Below are positions 18,357 through 27,694 of a stretch of 64,000 nt of DNA, in pieces. The first letter of the stretch is position 1; the number at the start of each line of letters is the position of its first letter. The notes beneath the pieces are model-generated. The model was given only the letters and a program-made list of their open reading frames with translations, had not been told where the DNA came from and did not search any database. The position numbers and the translations under genes were made by a program. This DNA is from Reddybacter sp041622675 (GTDB lineage Bacteria; Pseudomonadota; Gammaproteobacteria; Pseudomonadales; Porticoccaceae), in NCBI GenBank assembly GCA_041622675.1, contig JBFJYH010000002.1, positions 50,134 through 114,133 on the forward strand, read 5' to 3'.

Positions 18357-18808
18357 AACATTCTTACGCCTTACTCTCGCCGCTCTTTGCTCTTAGGGGT
18401 CAGGCGGCCGAGCTAAGCACCGGCCATGCGCCACTGACAGACACGTCAGGCTATTTTTTACAACTGGCCAGCGGTCTTGGCGTCGTACTGTTAAGTATTG
18501 CCATCCTCGCCTGGTTGCTAAAACGAGTTAATCGCCTGCCCCATCGCGATCTCAAAAATTTGGAGCTGATTGCCTCGCTCTCGGTTGGCCAGCGCGAACG
18601 TGTAGTGATCGTGCGCGCCGGTTCTACGGAGCTGGTACTGGGTGTCGCTCCCGGCAGTATTTCTAAGTTGGGTGAAATCACCGCCACGACAATGGCAAAA
18701 CACAACGATACCAAGAGCGCCGAGGGCACGGCAAAAGACAAAGACGAGCACCCCAAGGAGGCCTTTTCCACCCTTATGGCCAAAGTAGGCAAGGACATCA
18801 CACCATGA
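18353..18808 (+). CDS. fliO: Flagellar biosynthetic protein FliO
   Basis: A 151-residue membrane protein with one strong helix (LASGLGVVLLSIAILAWLLKRV) followed by the conserved cytoplasmic segment ELIASLSVGQRERVVIVRAG. FliO assists FliP assembly into the export gate. Its sequence is poorly conserved, as in the family; position between fliN and fliP, with four-base overlaps at both ends, confirms it. Confidence 0.92.
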   Translation: MKHSYALLSPLFALRGQAAELSTGHAPLTDTSGYFLQLASGLGVVLLSIAILAWLLKRVNRLPHRDLKNLELIASLSVGQRERVVIVRAGSTELVLGVAPGSISKLGEITATTMAKHNDTKSAEGTAKDKDEHPKEAFSTLMAKVGKDITP

Positions 18809-19551
18809 AAGCCTTCACTTCTCTATTCGTGCTGGCTGTAACACTACTCGCGTCGATCCCGGCCGCTGCCGAGCAAGGCATCCCGCTAGTGACTGTCACC
18901 TCTGGGGCCACGGGTGAGCAATCCTATAGCCTGAACATTCAAATCTTGCTGCTAATGACAGCGCTGAGCCTATTGCCCGCAGCACTGATTGCAATGACCT
19001 CTTTCACCCGAATTTTGGTGGTCTTTGCGATTTTGCGTCAGGCACTGGGCACGGCACAAACACCGTCTAATCAGATCCTACTCGGCTTGACTCTGTTCAC
19101 TACTTTATTTGTGATGACCCCCGTCCTGGAAAGGGCTTATAGCGAAGGTCTCGAGCCTTATATGGAAGAGAAACTGGGTTTTAACGAGGCCGCCAGCAAA
19201 GCTATCGCCCCTTTTCGCGAGTTTATGCTCAACCAGGTGAGGGAGAGCGATCTCGCCCTATTTGTCGACATGGCGGGCGATGTAGAGGTCGATGACATAA
19301 GAGATGTGCCGCTAAAAGTCTTGCTACCCGCCTTTGTCGTCAGCGAATTAAAAACCGCTTTTCAAATTGGCTTTTTGATTTTTATCCCCTTTTTAATTAT
19401 TGACCTTGTTGTCGCCAGTGTTCTGATGTCGATGGGCATGATGATGCTGTCGCCCGTGCTTATCTCCCTACCCTTCAAAATCATGCTGTTTGTGTTGATT
19501 GATGGCTGGGCACTGATTGTTAGCACCCTCGCGGCAGGATTTTATGTCTAA
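18805..19551 (+). CDS. fliP: Flagellar export gate protein FliP
   Basis: A 248-residue export-gate protein with a cleavable signal peptide (MKAFTSLFVLAVTLLASIPAAAE) and four membrane helices. Typical blocks are MTSFTRILVVFAILRQALGTAQTP and the C-terminal MGMMMLSPVLISLPFK. FliP with FliQ and FliR forms the core channel of the flagellar type III apparatus. Its start overlaps fliO by four bases. Confidence 0.97.
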   Translation: MKAFTSLFVLAVTLLASIPAAAEQGIPLVTVTSGATGEQSYSLNIQILLLMTALSLLPAALIAMTSFTRILVVFAILRQALGTAQTPSNQILLGLTLFTTLFVMTPVLERAYSEGLEPYMEEKLGFNEAASKAIAPFREFMLNQVRESDLALFVDMAGDVEVDDIRDVPLKVLLPAFVVSELKTAFQIGFLIFIPFLIIDLVVASVLMSMGMMMLSPVLISLPFKIMLFVLIDGWALIVSTLAAGFYV

Positions 19552-19622
19552 CGAGCGACCAGAGAGTGTGTAAAAAAGCCTATCGAAGAAGAAGAACCCG
19601 CCTGAATGAAAAGGAGAGCGAT

Positions 19623-19892
19623 ATGACACCTGAATCGGTTATGGATCTTGGCTACGACGCCATCCACGTCACCATGTTACTTGCTGCGCCATTGCTACTA
19701 GCCGCGCTCGCCATTGGCCTGGCCATCGGTGTCTTCCAGGCGGCGACACAAATCCAGGAAATGACCCTGAGCTTTATCCCCAAGCTTATTGCCATGGCCA
19801 TCGCCGGCATGATTGCTGGACCGTGGATGCTCAATGTACTGCTCAACTTTACCCTAAATTTGTACGCCAGCATCCCGGAAATCACCGGTTAG
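19623..19892 (+). CDS. fliQ: Flagellar export gate protein FliQ
   Basis: An 89-residue protein with two membrane helices (TMLLAAPLLLAALAIGLAIGVFQAATQIQE and the AIAGMIAGPWML segment). The ATG at 19623 is used because AAGGAGAG lies just upstream; reading from 19566 would add a charged, non-homologous stretch. It is part of the FliPQR export gate. Confidence 0.96.
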   Translation: MTPESVMDLGYDAIHVTMLLAAPLLLAALAIGLAIGVFQAATQIQEMTLSFIPKLIAMAIAGMIAGPWMLNVLLNFTLNLYASIPEITG

Positions 19893-19908
19893 AGCTGCGG
19901 CAACGACA

Positions 19909-20676
19909 GTGGAGTTTTCAGTCAACGATGTTATGCGTCTAGCCACCAGCCTAATGTGGCCCCTGCTTCGTGTCGGTAGTTTTGTGCTCGCCTCACCCAT
20001 ACTCGGAGCTAGATCAGTGACCGTGCGCACCCGCATCATTCTAACGCTGGCAATCGCTTGGATTTTGGCCCCCATTACCCCAGTACCAGAGATCAATCCG
20101 CTCAGTGCCACAGGCCTCTTAATCAGTCTGCAGCAAATCGCCCTAGGCTTAGGTATGGGCTTTATTTTCCATATGGCCTTCTCCACCGTAGTAATTGCCG
20201 GCCAGAGCATCGCCATGGCCATGGGCCTAGGCTTTGCCTCAGCCGTCGATCCGCAAAACGGCGTGCAAGTGCCCGTGGTGAGTCAATTTTATATGATTCT
20301 CGCCACGCTGATTTTCCTCGCCCTCGATGGCCACCTACTGCTGATCCAGGTCATTCACCACAGCTTTGAACAGCTTCCTGTTGGCGCCCAGTGGCCCCAC
20401 GACCTAGCCTGGAAAATCGTCCAGTGGGGCAGTCAAATGTTTATCAGCGGCCTGCTAATTGCCCTACCGGCACTGGCGTCACTGCTACTGGTCAACCTCG
20501 CTTTTGGTGTGATCACCCGCTCGGCACCGCAGCTGAATATTTTTGCAGTGGGTTTCCCCATAACCTTACTCGCCGGTTTTGCGCTGATATTACTCAGCCT
20601 ACCGTCATTTTTACCCCTTGTCAGCGACGCTTTTGAAAGCGTTTTTAGACTCATTCCGAACCTTCTGGAGCCCTAG
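19909..20676 (+). CDS. fliR: Flagellar export gate protein FliR
   Basis: A 255-residue hydrophobic protein with six or so helices, the third core component of the export gate. Family blocks include RVGSFVLASPILGARSVTVRTR and AMGLGFASAVDPQNG. Start is GTG at 19909; an in-frame ATG exists at codon 9. The flhB ATG follows directly after the stop codon. Confidence 0.95.
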   Translation: MEFSVNDVMRLATSLMWPLLRVGSFVLASPILGARSVTVRTRIILTLAIAWILAPITPVPEINPLSATGLLISLQQIALGLGMGFIFHMAFSTVVIAGQSIAMAMGLGFASAVDPQNGVQVPVVSQFYMILATLIFLALDGHLLLIQVIHHSFEQLPVGAQWPHDLAWKIVQWGSQMFISGLLIALPALASLLLVNLAFGVITRSAPQLNIFAVGFPITLLAGFALILLSLPSFLPLVSDAFESVFRLIPNLLEP

Positions 20677-21846
20677 ATGGCAGAACATGAGAGCGGACAA
20701 GAACGCACCGAAGAACCAACCCCCAAGCGTCAACAAGACGCGAAAAAAAAGGGGCAGATGGCGCGTTCGCGGGAACTCAACACTATGATATCCCTGCTAG
20801 TCGGCGCTGGGGGGCTTATCATTTTCGGCAGCACCATGATAAGTAGACTCTCGGAGCAAATGACAAGCTATCTGAGCATGAGCCCCGCAGGTATGGACAA
20901 CCCCGAGGTCTTTACGGCCACCGTTGGCGGTGCCCTCGGCAACGGTATTCTTATTTGTGTGCCTTTTTTCGTATTACTTCTGGTATCGGTTTTTGTCGGC
21001 CCTCTGACGATGGGCGGCTGGGCTTTCAGCCCCTCTTCTATGGCCTTTAAAATCGAGAAAGTTAATCCGCTGAAGGGCCTTGCAAAAATGGCGTCGGCCA
21101 AATCATTAATGGAGCTGGCCAAAGCGCTGGGCAAATTTTTCCTGGTCAGCGCGATCGCAACGGTAGTTATCTGGCAAATCTTTGATCAACTACTACTGCT
21201 CGCCAGTAAAGATATCGAAACAGCACTCAATGATTTCGCCAGTATCGCCGGGGTTTCCTTCCTCAGCTTTTGTACGGCACTCATCGTCATTGCCGCCGTC
21301 GATGTGCCCTTCCAACTTTGGGAACACAAGCGCCAGTTAAAAATGACCAAGCAGGAAATCAAGGACGAAAGCAAAGAGAGCGAAGGCCGGCCCGAGGTGA
21401 AAAGTCAGATCCGCATGTTGCAGAGGGAAATGTCGCAACGGCGCATGATGGACAGCGTGCCCAGTGCCAATGTAGTGATCACGAACCCAACCCACTATGC
21501 AGTCGCCCTGAAATATGACGATCTCGGCCCACGGGCCCCCGTCGTTGTCGCCAAGGGTAAGGGCGAAATTGCCCAGCGTATCCGCGAGCTGGCCGCTGAG
21601 CACGATGTCGCCACCTTTTCTGCCCCCCCCTTGGCGCGAGCCATTTATGCCAGCACCGACATTGACAGTGAAATCCCCGCTCAGCTCTACCTCGCAGTAG
21701 CCCAGGTGCTGGCCTATGTTTACCAGCTCAAACTACCCGTGGTAGCCGGCCAGCCCAGCCCCCAACCACCGACAGACATTGCCATTCCCGACGAACTATC
21801 GGTACCTGAAGATAACCGCACGGACATCCGTGGAGAAAGTCCATGA
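20677..21846 (+). CDS. flhB: Flagellar export switch protein FlhB
   Basis: A 389-residue protein with four membrane helices and a cytoplasmic domain carrying the self-cleavage site NPTH (270-273, VVITNPTHYAVAL). Autocleavage between N and P lets the apparatus switch from rod/hook to filament export, together with FliK. The N terminus (ERTEEPTPKRQQDAKKKGQ) is typical. A ~35-residue proline-rich tail follows the conserved domain. It overlaps flhA by four bases. Confidence 0.97.
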   Translation: MAEHESGQERTEEPTPKRQQDAKKKGQMARSRELNTMISLLVGAGGLIIFGSTMISRLSEQMTSYLSMSPAGMDNPEVFTATVGGALGNGILICVPFFVLLLVSVFVGPLTMGGWAFSPSSMAFKIEKVNPLKGLAKMASAKSLMELAKALGKFFLVSAIATVVIWQIFDQLLLLASKDIETALNDFASIAGVSFLSFCTALIVIAAVDVPFQLWEHKRQLKMTKQEIKDESKESEGRPEVKSQIRMLQREMSQRRMMDSVPSANVVITNPTHYAVALKYDDLGPRAPVVVAKGKGEIAQRIRELAAEHDVATFSAPPLARAIYASTDIDSEIPAQLYLAVAQVLAYVYQLKLPVVAGQPSPQPPTDIAIPDELSVPEDNRTDIRGESP

Positions 21847-23933
21847 ACACCGCAACCAGCAATGCTGGCACACAGCCTGCCAACCCGGCATTGAAACTAA
21901 TTACCGGTCTGGGTACACCCCTCATCGTCGTCATGATGCTAGCGATGATCATCCTGCCCTTGCCGCCAGTCATGCTGGATGTTTTTTTTACCTTCAATAT
22001 TTCTTTCTCGCTGATTGTCCTACTGGCGGTTATTTACGCCGATCGGCCGCTGGAATTCACCGTTTTCCCCACAGTACTGCTAATCGCCACACTGCTGCGA
22101 TTAGCGTTGAATATTGCCTCGACACGGGTAGTGCTACTTGAGGGCCATACCGGTACCGATGCAGCGGGTAAAGTCATTCAGGCGTTTGGTGACTTTGTGG
22201 TGGGTGGCAACTACACCGTGGGATTAGTTGTATTCGCAATTCTCGTGATCATTAACTTCGTGGTGGTGACCAAAGGTGGTGGGCGTATTTCAGAAGTGTC
22301 GGCCCGTTTTACATTGGATGCCATGCCGGGTAAACAAATGGCCATTGATGCCGACCTCAATACCGGGGCTCTGACGCAGGAACAGGCTCGGGTACGCCGC
22401 GAAGACATCGCCCGAGAGGCCGACTTCTACGGTTCAATGGACGGTGCCAGCAAGTTTGTACGCGGTGACGCGGTCGCCGGCATTCTAATCCTCGTCATCA
22501 ACATCGTTGGCGGTATGGCGGTCGGCACCTTCCAACACGACCTCAGTGCCTCTCAGTCGGCCCACAACTATGTACTACTCACTATCGGTGATGGTCTCGT
22601 TGCCCAAATACCCTCGCTGTTGCTGTCGACGGCAGCAGCCATTATCGTCACCCGTGCCTCTGATGCTCAGGACATGGGCCAGCAAATGGGCTCCCAGCTG
22701 TTTCAATCCCCCAAAGCTCTGATTATTACAGCGGGAATTATGGCAAGCCTCGGCATCATACCCGGCATGCCCAATCTGGCTTTTCTCGTACTTGCAGGAC
22801 TATTAGGTGGCGCCGCTTTCTTGCTAATTCAAAAAAACAAAAGTGAAGAGCAGGCCCCACCCATTGCCGAGCCCGTTGCCCCGCCCATCGAAACAAAAGA
22901 GCTCGACTGGGATGATGTCACGACCGTCGACCCGATTGGACTTGAGGTCGGTTATCGACTGATCCCCTTGGTCGATAAAAATCAAGACGGTGAGCTACTC
23001 AACCGCGTTAAAGGCGTACGCAAAAAGCTCTCACAGGACCTGGGTTTTCTCGTACAACCCGTGCATATTCGCGACAATCTGGATCTATCGCCCAGCGCTT
23101 ATCGCATTACTCTTCACGGTGTTCCCCTGGGCGAGTCAGAGATACACCCCGGCAAAGATATGGCCATTAATCCCGGGCAAGTGTTCGGTACGTTGAATGG
23201 GATTGCCACCAAAGACCCCGCCTTTGGACTGGAAGCACTGTGGATTGAGCCCAATCTGCGCGATGAAGCACAGACCATGGGTTACACCGTGGTCGATTGC
23301 TCCACAGTGATAGCAACCCACCTTAGCGAACTGCTCAAACAACACGCCCACGAATTACTCGGTCATGATGAAGTACAGCAATTACTTGACCTGCTGGCCA
23401 AATCCTCACCCAAGCTGGTGGAAAACCTGGTACCCGGTACGCTGTCGTTAAGCGTCGTACTCAAAGTCATGCAGAACCTGCTGGAGGAAAATATTCCCAT
23501 TAAAGATGTGCGTACCATCGCCGAATCATTGGCGGAAAACGCCATAAAGAGTCAAGAAGCCGACGTTTTGACGGCGCAAGCCCGTGTCGCTCTGAGCCGT
23601 ACGATCTATCAACAGATCAATGGAATGGCCCCTGAGTTACAAGTTATGGCTCTCGACCCAGAGTTGGAACAGATATTGCTAAATGTATTACAAGGCTCGG
23701 CAGCGAGTGGTGGATTAGAACCAGGGTTAGCAGACAATATGCTTCAACAAATTAACAGTACAGCACAGACACAAGCAGCTCAGGGGCAGACCCCAGTGCT
23801 CTTAGTGGCCACTGCTCTACGCACCTGGTTAGCCAATTTAGTGAGACCGGCAAACCCGGGCTTGCACGTACTGTCTTACGAGGAAGTACCACCCAGCAAG
23901 CAGCTCAAGGTGATTCATTCCATCGGCCGATAA
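21843..23933 (+). CDS. flhA: Flagellar export gate protein FlhA
   Basis: A 696-residue protein with about eight membrane helices in the first ~330 residues, including the conserved FHIPEP loop region (RISEVSARFTLDAMPGKQMAIDADL), then a large cytoplasmic domain that forms the nonameric export ring and binds chaperone-substrate complexes. Length is typical. There is no recognisable promoter directly in front; translation is coupled to flhB. Confidence 0.97.
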   Translation: MNTATSNAGTQPANPALKLITGLGTPLIVVMMLAMIILPLPPVMLDVFFTFNISFSLIVLLAVIYADRPLEFTVFPTVLLIATLLRLALNIASTRVVLLEGHTGTDAAGKVIQAFGDFVVGGNYTVGLVVFAILVIINFVVVTKGGGRISEVSARFTLDAMPGKQMAIDADLNTGALTQEQARVRREDIAREADFYGSMDGASKFVRGDAVAGILILVINIVGGMAVGTFQHDLSASQSAHNYVLLTIGDGLVAQIPSLLLSTAAAIIVTRASDAQDMGQQMGSQLFQSPKALIITAGIMASLGIIPGMPNLAFLVLAGLLGGAAFLLIQKNKSEEQAPPIAEPVAPPIETKELDWDDVTTVDPIGLEVGYRLIPLVDKNQDGELLNRVKGVRKKLSQDLGFLVQPVHIRDNLDLSPSAYRITLHGVPLGESEIHPGKDMAINPGQVFGTLNGIATKDPAFGLEALWIEPNLRDEAQTMGYTVVDCSTVIATHLSELLKQHAHELLGHDEVQQLLDLLAKSSPKLVENLVPGTLSLSVVLKVMQNLLEENIPIKDVRTIAESLAENAIKSQEADVLTAQARVALSRTIYQQINGMAPELQVMALDPELEQILLNVLQGSAASGGLEPGLADNMLQQINSTAQTQAAQGQTPVLLVATALRTWLANLVRPANPGLHVLSYEEVPPSKQLKVIHSIGR

Positions 23934-24011
23934 TTCATTCATCACGCGGGTAGTAAGGCCCTGAGGCCGGTGATAGACCAGTAAGGCCGGTCAACGAAGA
24001 AGGTGGCAAAC

Positions 24012-25358
24012 ATGAAAATAAAGCGATTCACAGCAGACTCCATGCGCGAGGCCATTCGCAAGGTGAGAGACACCTGGGGCCCTGATGCGGTCATCCTCTC
24101 CAACAAAAAGTTGGGTAACGGCGTGGAAATTACCGCGGCTATTGATTTTGAGGAAGAGGAAGTGGAGAAATTAGCCGCAGAGATGGACCAACCATCCTCA
24201 GCTACTGAAAAGCCCATTCCTCCGACACCCTCGGAGACTCTCTCGCCAGTCAATCAAACAGTGCCAACCCGGCCAGAAACTGCCACCCAACGGCAAGCGG
24301 CATCCTATGCCAGCCCGCAAGCGGGCCAGGCATCCAGTTTGCTAACCCCCCTGCCAACCACAAACGGCTCAACGACAGCTAGTCAACGTAGTGTCGACCC
24401 AACTGTACTCTCAGACCTACGCCAAGAAATATCTGACCTGCGCGGGCTTATAGAAGGTGAACTGACACAAATGGCGTGGCGGGAAATAGGTCAGCGCAAT
24501 CCACGCAAAGCCGCACTCATGCACAAACTCAACAGCCTTGGCCTAAAGCGTGAGCTTTGTACAAAACTGGTGTCTCAAAACACCATGCATGAAGATGACA
24601 GTAACGCCTGGAAACAAGCGCTCATTGAACTCGCCGCAATGCTCGTCGAAGGCGACCACCAGCTTCTAGAGACAGGAGGCACTTATGCGATTATTGGTTC
24701 AACAGGCGTCGGTAAAACCACAACCGTGGCCAAACTCGCGGCACAATTTGCCCTGCGCCACGGCACCGATAAAATCGGTCTAATAACCACAGACTGCTTT
24801 CGCATCGGCGGAGTCGATCAGCTCAGCACCTTCGGCAAATTGTTCGACATCCCGGTTTTTCTCGCCACCGATCGACGTGAACTGTCGGACATTCTCGATC
24901 AGCTCAGCGATAAAGACCTAATTTTGATCGATACCGCTGGCATGAGCCAACGTGACATGGAGCTCTCCAAACAACTGGCCACTTTAACCGGCGCCGGCCA
25001 CAACATTCAGTTTTACCTGACCCTGTCCGCCACCGCACAACAAGCAATCACCAGCGAAATTATGCGCGTCTTTAGCGATATCACTCTGGCGGGCACCGTC
25101 GTCACCAAAGTCGACGAAGCGGCAAGTCTCGGTGGCGTACTCAACGCGTTGATCACGTATCAGCTACCCACCTTTTTCATCAGCAATGGTCAAAAGGTAC
25201 CCGAAGACCTGCATCTGGGGTCTGCGCTTGAACTGGTCAAAATTGCCCGCGACTTATTACAACGCACAGGCTCTTCCCAGCCTATAATTAATCCTGAGGT
25301 GACACACCCCAGCAAACACTCCACCAACTCTCACGAGGAGAAACGACTCCATGGCTAA
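24012..25358 (+). CDS. flhF: Flagellar placement SRP-family GTPase FlhF
   Basis: A 448-residue protein. The family N terminus MKIKRFTADSMREAIRKVRD begins at ATG 24012, which has AAGAAGGTGG upstream; GTG at 24003 is rejected. A variable, proline- and glutamine-rich B domain precedes the NG GTPase domain with the P-loop GSTGVGKT (229-236) and DTAGM. FlhF directs polar placement of the first flagellar ring, a hallmark of polar flagellates. Its end overlaps fleN by eight bases. Confidence 0.96.
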   Translation: MKIKRFTADSMREAIRKVRDTWGPDAVILSNKKLGNGVEITAAIDFEEEEVEKLAAEMDQPSSATEKPIPPTPSETLSPVNQTVPTRPETATQRQAASYASPQAGQASSLLTPLPTTNGSTTASQRSVDPTVLSDLRQEISDLRGLIEGELTQMAWREIGQRNPRKAALMHKLNSLGLKRELCTKLVSQNTMHEDDSNAWKQALIELAAMLVEGDHQLLETGGTYAIIGSTGVGKTTTVAKLAAQFALRHGTDKIGLITTDCFRIGGVDQLSTFGKLFDIPVFLATDRRELSDILDQLSDKDLILIDTAGMSQRDMELSKQLATLTGAGHNIQFYLTLSATAQQAITSEIMRVFSDITLAGTVVTKVDEAASLGGVLNALITYQLPTFFISNGQKVPEDLHLGSALELVKIARDLLQRTGSSQPIINPEVTHPSKHSTNSHEEKRLHG

Positions 25359-26211
25359 TAATCCACCCGTCTCAGGAGCGACACAACAAAAGCCGGTGCG
25401 AGTGATTGCCATCACCAGCGGTAAAGGTGGTGTCGGCAAAACCAATATTTCAGTGAACCTTGCCGCCTCCTTTGCCAAGCTGGGCGATAATGTCTTACTG
25501 ATGGATGCCGACCTTGGCCTCGCCAATGTCGACATTCTTTTCGACCTCCACCCCAAATACGACCTACGCCACGTTATTGCGGGTGAACGGACCCTCGATG
25601 AAGTTATCGTTGACGCACCTCTAGGCCTGAAAGTCATTCCCGCATCTTCTGGTGTATCGAGTATGGCGGACCTTTCGCCGGCTGAAAATGCCGGCTTAAT
25701 ACGCGCCTTCAGCGAACTGACATTCCCTGTCGACACGATGATCATCGACACTGCAGCGGGTATTTCCGACAGCGTAATTACCTTCTGCAAAGCCAGTCAG
25801 GAGGTCATTGTGGTAGTTTGTGATGAGCCAACCTCAATTACTGATGCATACGCCCTTATTAAAGTCATGAGCCGCGACCACGGCGTGAAGCGCTTTCATA
25901 TCCTCGCCAATATGGTCAATAGCAAGGCCCATGGCGAAGAGCTGTTTCACAAGATAGCCCGTGTCACCGATCACTTTCTCGACATCATCGCAGTGCACAT
26001 TGGCTCCATCCCCATGGACGATTACCTGCGTAAAGCGGTGCGCCATCAAATGCCTGTGGTAGAAGCGTTCCCCCGCAGCCCCTCCGCTCAAGCCATTACC
26101 CAACTCACTAAAACCATCGACAAATGGCCTGTTCCCGAGTTAGCGAGCGGCAATATGGCGTTCTTTATCGAACGCGTTATCGGTTATCGAAACGAGGAAT
26201 GCGCTGCATGA
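25351..26211 (+). CDS. fleN: Flagellar number regulator FleN/FlhG
   Basis: A 286-residue MinD/ParA-family ATPase with the deviant Walker A motif KGGVGKT (25-31), MDADLGLANVD and DTAAGISDSV. In Pseudomonas FleN binds the AAA+ domain of FleQ and limits flagellar number. The C terminus keeps an amphipathic character (FFIERVIGY) suitable for membrane contact. It overlaps flhF and fliA. Its partner FleQ in this genome lacks its N-terminal domain. Confidence 0.95.
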   Translation: MANNPPVSGATQQKPVRVIAITSGKGGVGKTNISVNLAASFAKLGDNVLLMDADLGLANVDILFDLHPKYDLRHVIAGERTLDEVIVDAPLGLKVIPASSGVSSMADLSPAENAGLIRAFSELTFPVDTMIIDTAAGISDSVITFCKASQEVIVVVCDEPTSITDAYALIKVMSRDHGVKRFHILANMVNSKAHGEELFHKIARVTDHFLDIIAVHIGSIPMDDYLRKAVRHQMPVVEAFPRSPSAQAITQLTKTIDKWPVPELASGNMAFFIERVIGYRNEECAA

Positions 26212-26930
26212 CAAAAGCGGTTTTCTACGCGGATGAAGAATTCGGAAACAGTGAACAACTGGTCACCGACTACCTTCATTTAGTCAAGAAAATCACCTTT
26301 CATATCGCATCTCGACTACCAGCTACCATAGATATTGATGACCTAACACAGGTTGGGTTAATCGGCCTGCTCGAGGCAGCAAAAAGCTACCGCAGCGGTC
26401 AAGGCGCGACGTTTGAAACCTTTGCGGGTATCCGTATTCGCGGCGCTATTCTCGACGAAGTACGCCGCTTTGACTGGTCACCCCGTAGTATTCAACAAAA
26501 AGCGCGCTGGCTAGCGCAGGCAACCAGAGCTGCTGAAGTTGCATTCCAACGCAGTCCCAAGGACAGTGAAATAGCTGCCCAACTGGGCATTGACATGAAC
26601 GAATACCATCAGCTATTGCGCGACACAGCCACTTGTAAAGCTACTTTTGTCGATGCCAACGAAGTCGATCTGCCCGGCGCGAACACGCCCCATGACAACG
26701 TCCACGACGCCGCTTTTCGCACGGCATTAAGTGACCACATCGCACAATTACCGGAGCGTGAAAAAACGTTGATGTCACTCTATTACGACGATGAATTAAA
26801 CCTTAAAGAAATTGGTAGCGTGCTTGAAATTAGTGAATCGCGAGTCAGCCAAATCCACAGTCAAATACTGAATAAGCTGCGCTCTCGTCTGCTGAGCTGG
26901 ACATCTGACATAAACGATACCAACCGCTAA
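26208..26930 (+). CDS. fliA: Flagellar sigma factor FliA (sigma28)
   Basis: A 240-residue sigma-70-family factor, with region 2 (DYLHLVKKITFHIASRLP, DDLTQVGLIGLLEAA), region 3 and region 4 (LPEREKTLMSLYYDDELNLKEIG...ESRVSQIHSQ). ATG 26208 overlaps the fleN stop (ATGA) and gives the normal FliA length. It transcribes late genes; matching promoters are visible before fliC and flgM. FlgM, its anti-sigma factor, is encoded at 58409. Confidence 0.96.
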   Translation: MTKAVFYADEEFGNSEQLVTDYLHLVKKITFHIASRLPATIDIDDLTQVGLIGLLEAAKSYRSGQGATFETFAGIRIRGAILDEVRRFDWSPRSIQQKARWLAQATRAAEVAFQRSPKDSEIAAQLGIDMNEYHQLLRDTATCKATFVDANEVDLPGANTPHDNVHDAAFRTALSDHIAQLPEREKTLMSLYYDDELNLKEIGSVLEISESRVSQIHSQILNKLRSRLLSWTSDINDTNR

Positions 26931-26946
26931 GCCGGACACTATTTGA

Positions 26947-27684
26947 ATGGATATCCTCACCCTGCTCGGCGTCATCTTTGCTTTTGCCGCCATTATCGGT
27001 GGCAATGCTCTCGAAGGCGGGCACCTTGACTCGTTACTACAGCTCACCGCCTTTCTAATTGTCTTTGGCGGCACCCTCGGTGCGATCATGGTACAGACCC
27101 CTATTAGAGTATTTGTTCACAGTATTAAAATGTTGCGCTGGATTTTTATCCCCCCCAAACTAGATCCCGCAACTGCGCTGCAAAAAATTATTGAGTGGAG
27201 TCAAATTGCCCGTAAGGAGGGTCTCCTTGGCTTGGAGAGTATTTCTGAAGAAGAAAGCGAACCCTTCACCCAAAAGTGCCTGCAACTCCTTATCGATGGC
27301 AACGAGCCCGAATCCATCCGCAGTACCATGGAAGTTGAGATTTCAACCAGAGAAGCTCTCGATATTAAAGGTGCAAAAGTCTATGAAGGTATGGGGGGTT
27401 ACAGCCCCACCATCGGTATTATCGGTGCAGTACTGGGTCTCATTCATGTCATGAACAACCTGGCCGACCCTTCCACCTTGGGCCCGGGTATCGCCGTTGC
27501 CTTTGTCGCGACTATTTACGGTGTTGGCATGGCCAACCTCTTTTTACTACCTGCCGCTAATAAGTTAAAAACCCTGATCAGCGACCGCTGTCATATTCAG
27601 GAAATGATTGTGGAAGGTGTTGTCGCTATTGCAGAAGGCGAGAACCACCGCAATATTGAAGCAAAATTGCGCGGCTATTTTTAG
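26947..27684 (+). CDS. motC: Flagellar stator protein MotC (MotA family)
   Basis: A 245-residue inner-membrane protein with four helices and a large cytoplasmic loop between helices 2 and 3. It contains GGYSPTIGIIGAVLGLIHVM with the MotA-conserved proline in helix 3. With MotD it forms an ion-driven stator, as in Pseudomonas MotCD, which supports swarming and responds to c-di-GMP. It follows fliA by 16 bases; in Pseudomonas cheYZAB lie in this gap. Confidence 0.93.
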   Translation: MDILTLLGVIFAFAAIIGGNALEGGHLDSLLQLTAFLIVFGGTLGAIMVQTPIRVFVHSIKMLRWIFIPPKLDPATALQKIIEWSQIARKEGLLGLESISEEESEPFTQKCLQLLIDGNEPESIRSTMEVEISTREALDIKGAKVYEGMGGYSPTIGIIGAVLGLIHVMNNLADPSTLGPGIAVAFVATIYGVGMANLFLLPAANKLKTLISDRCHIQEMIVEGVVAIAEGENHRNIEAKLRGYF

Positions 27685-27694
27685 CTCGTTAATT

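Noticed and set aside
23953..23991. Repeated GTAAGGCC and AGGCCGGT units between flhA and flhF
   Set aside because: Only two copies each in a short gap; no known element recognised and chance cannot be excluded.
26124..26207. Upstream extension of fliA
   Set aside because: It overlaps the fleN C terminus, and FliA similarity begins at the ATG at 26208, which overlaps the fleN stop as ATGA.
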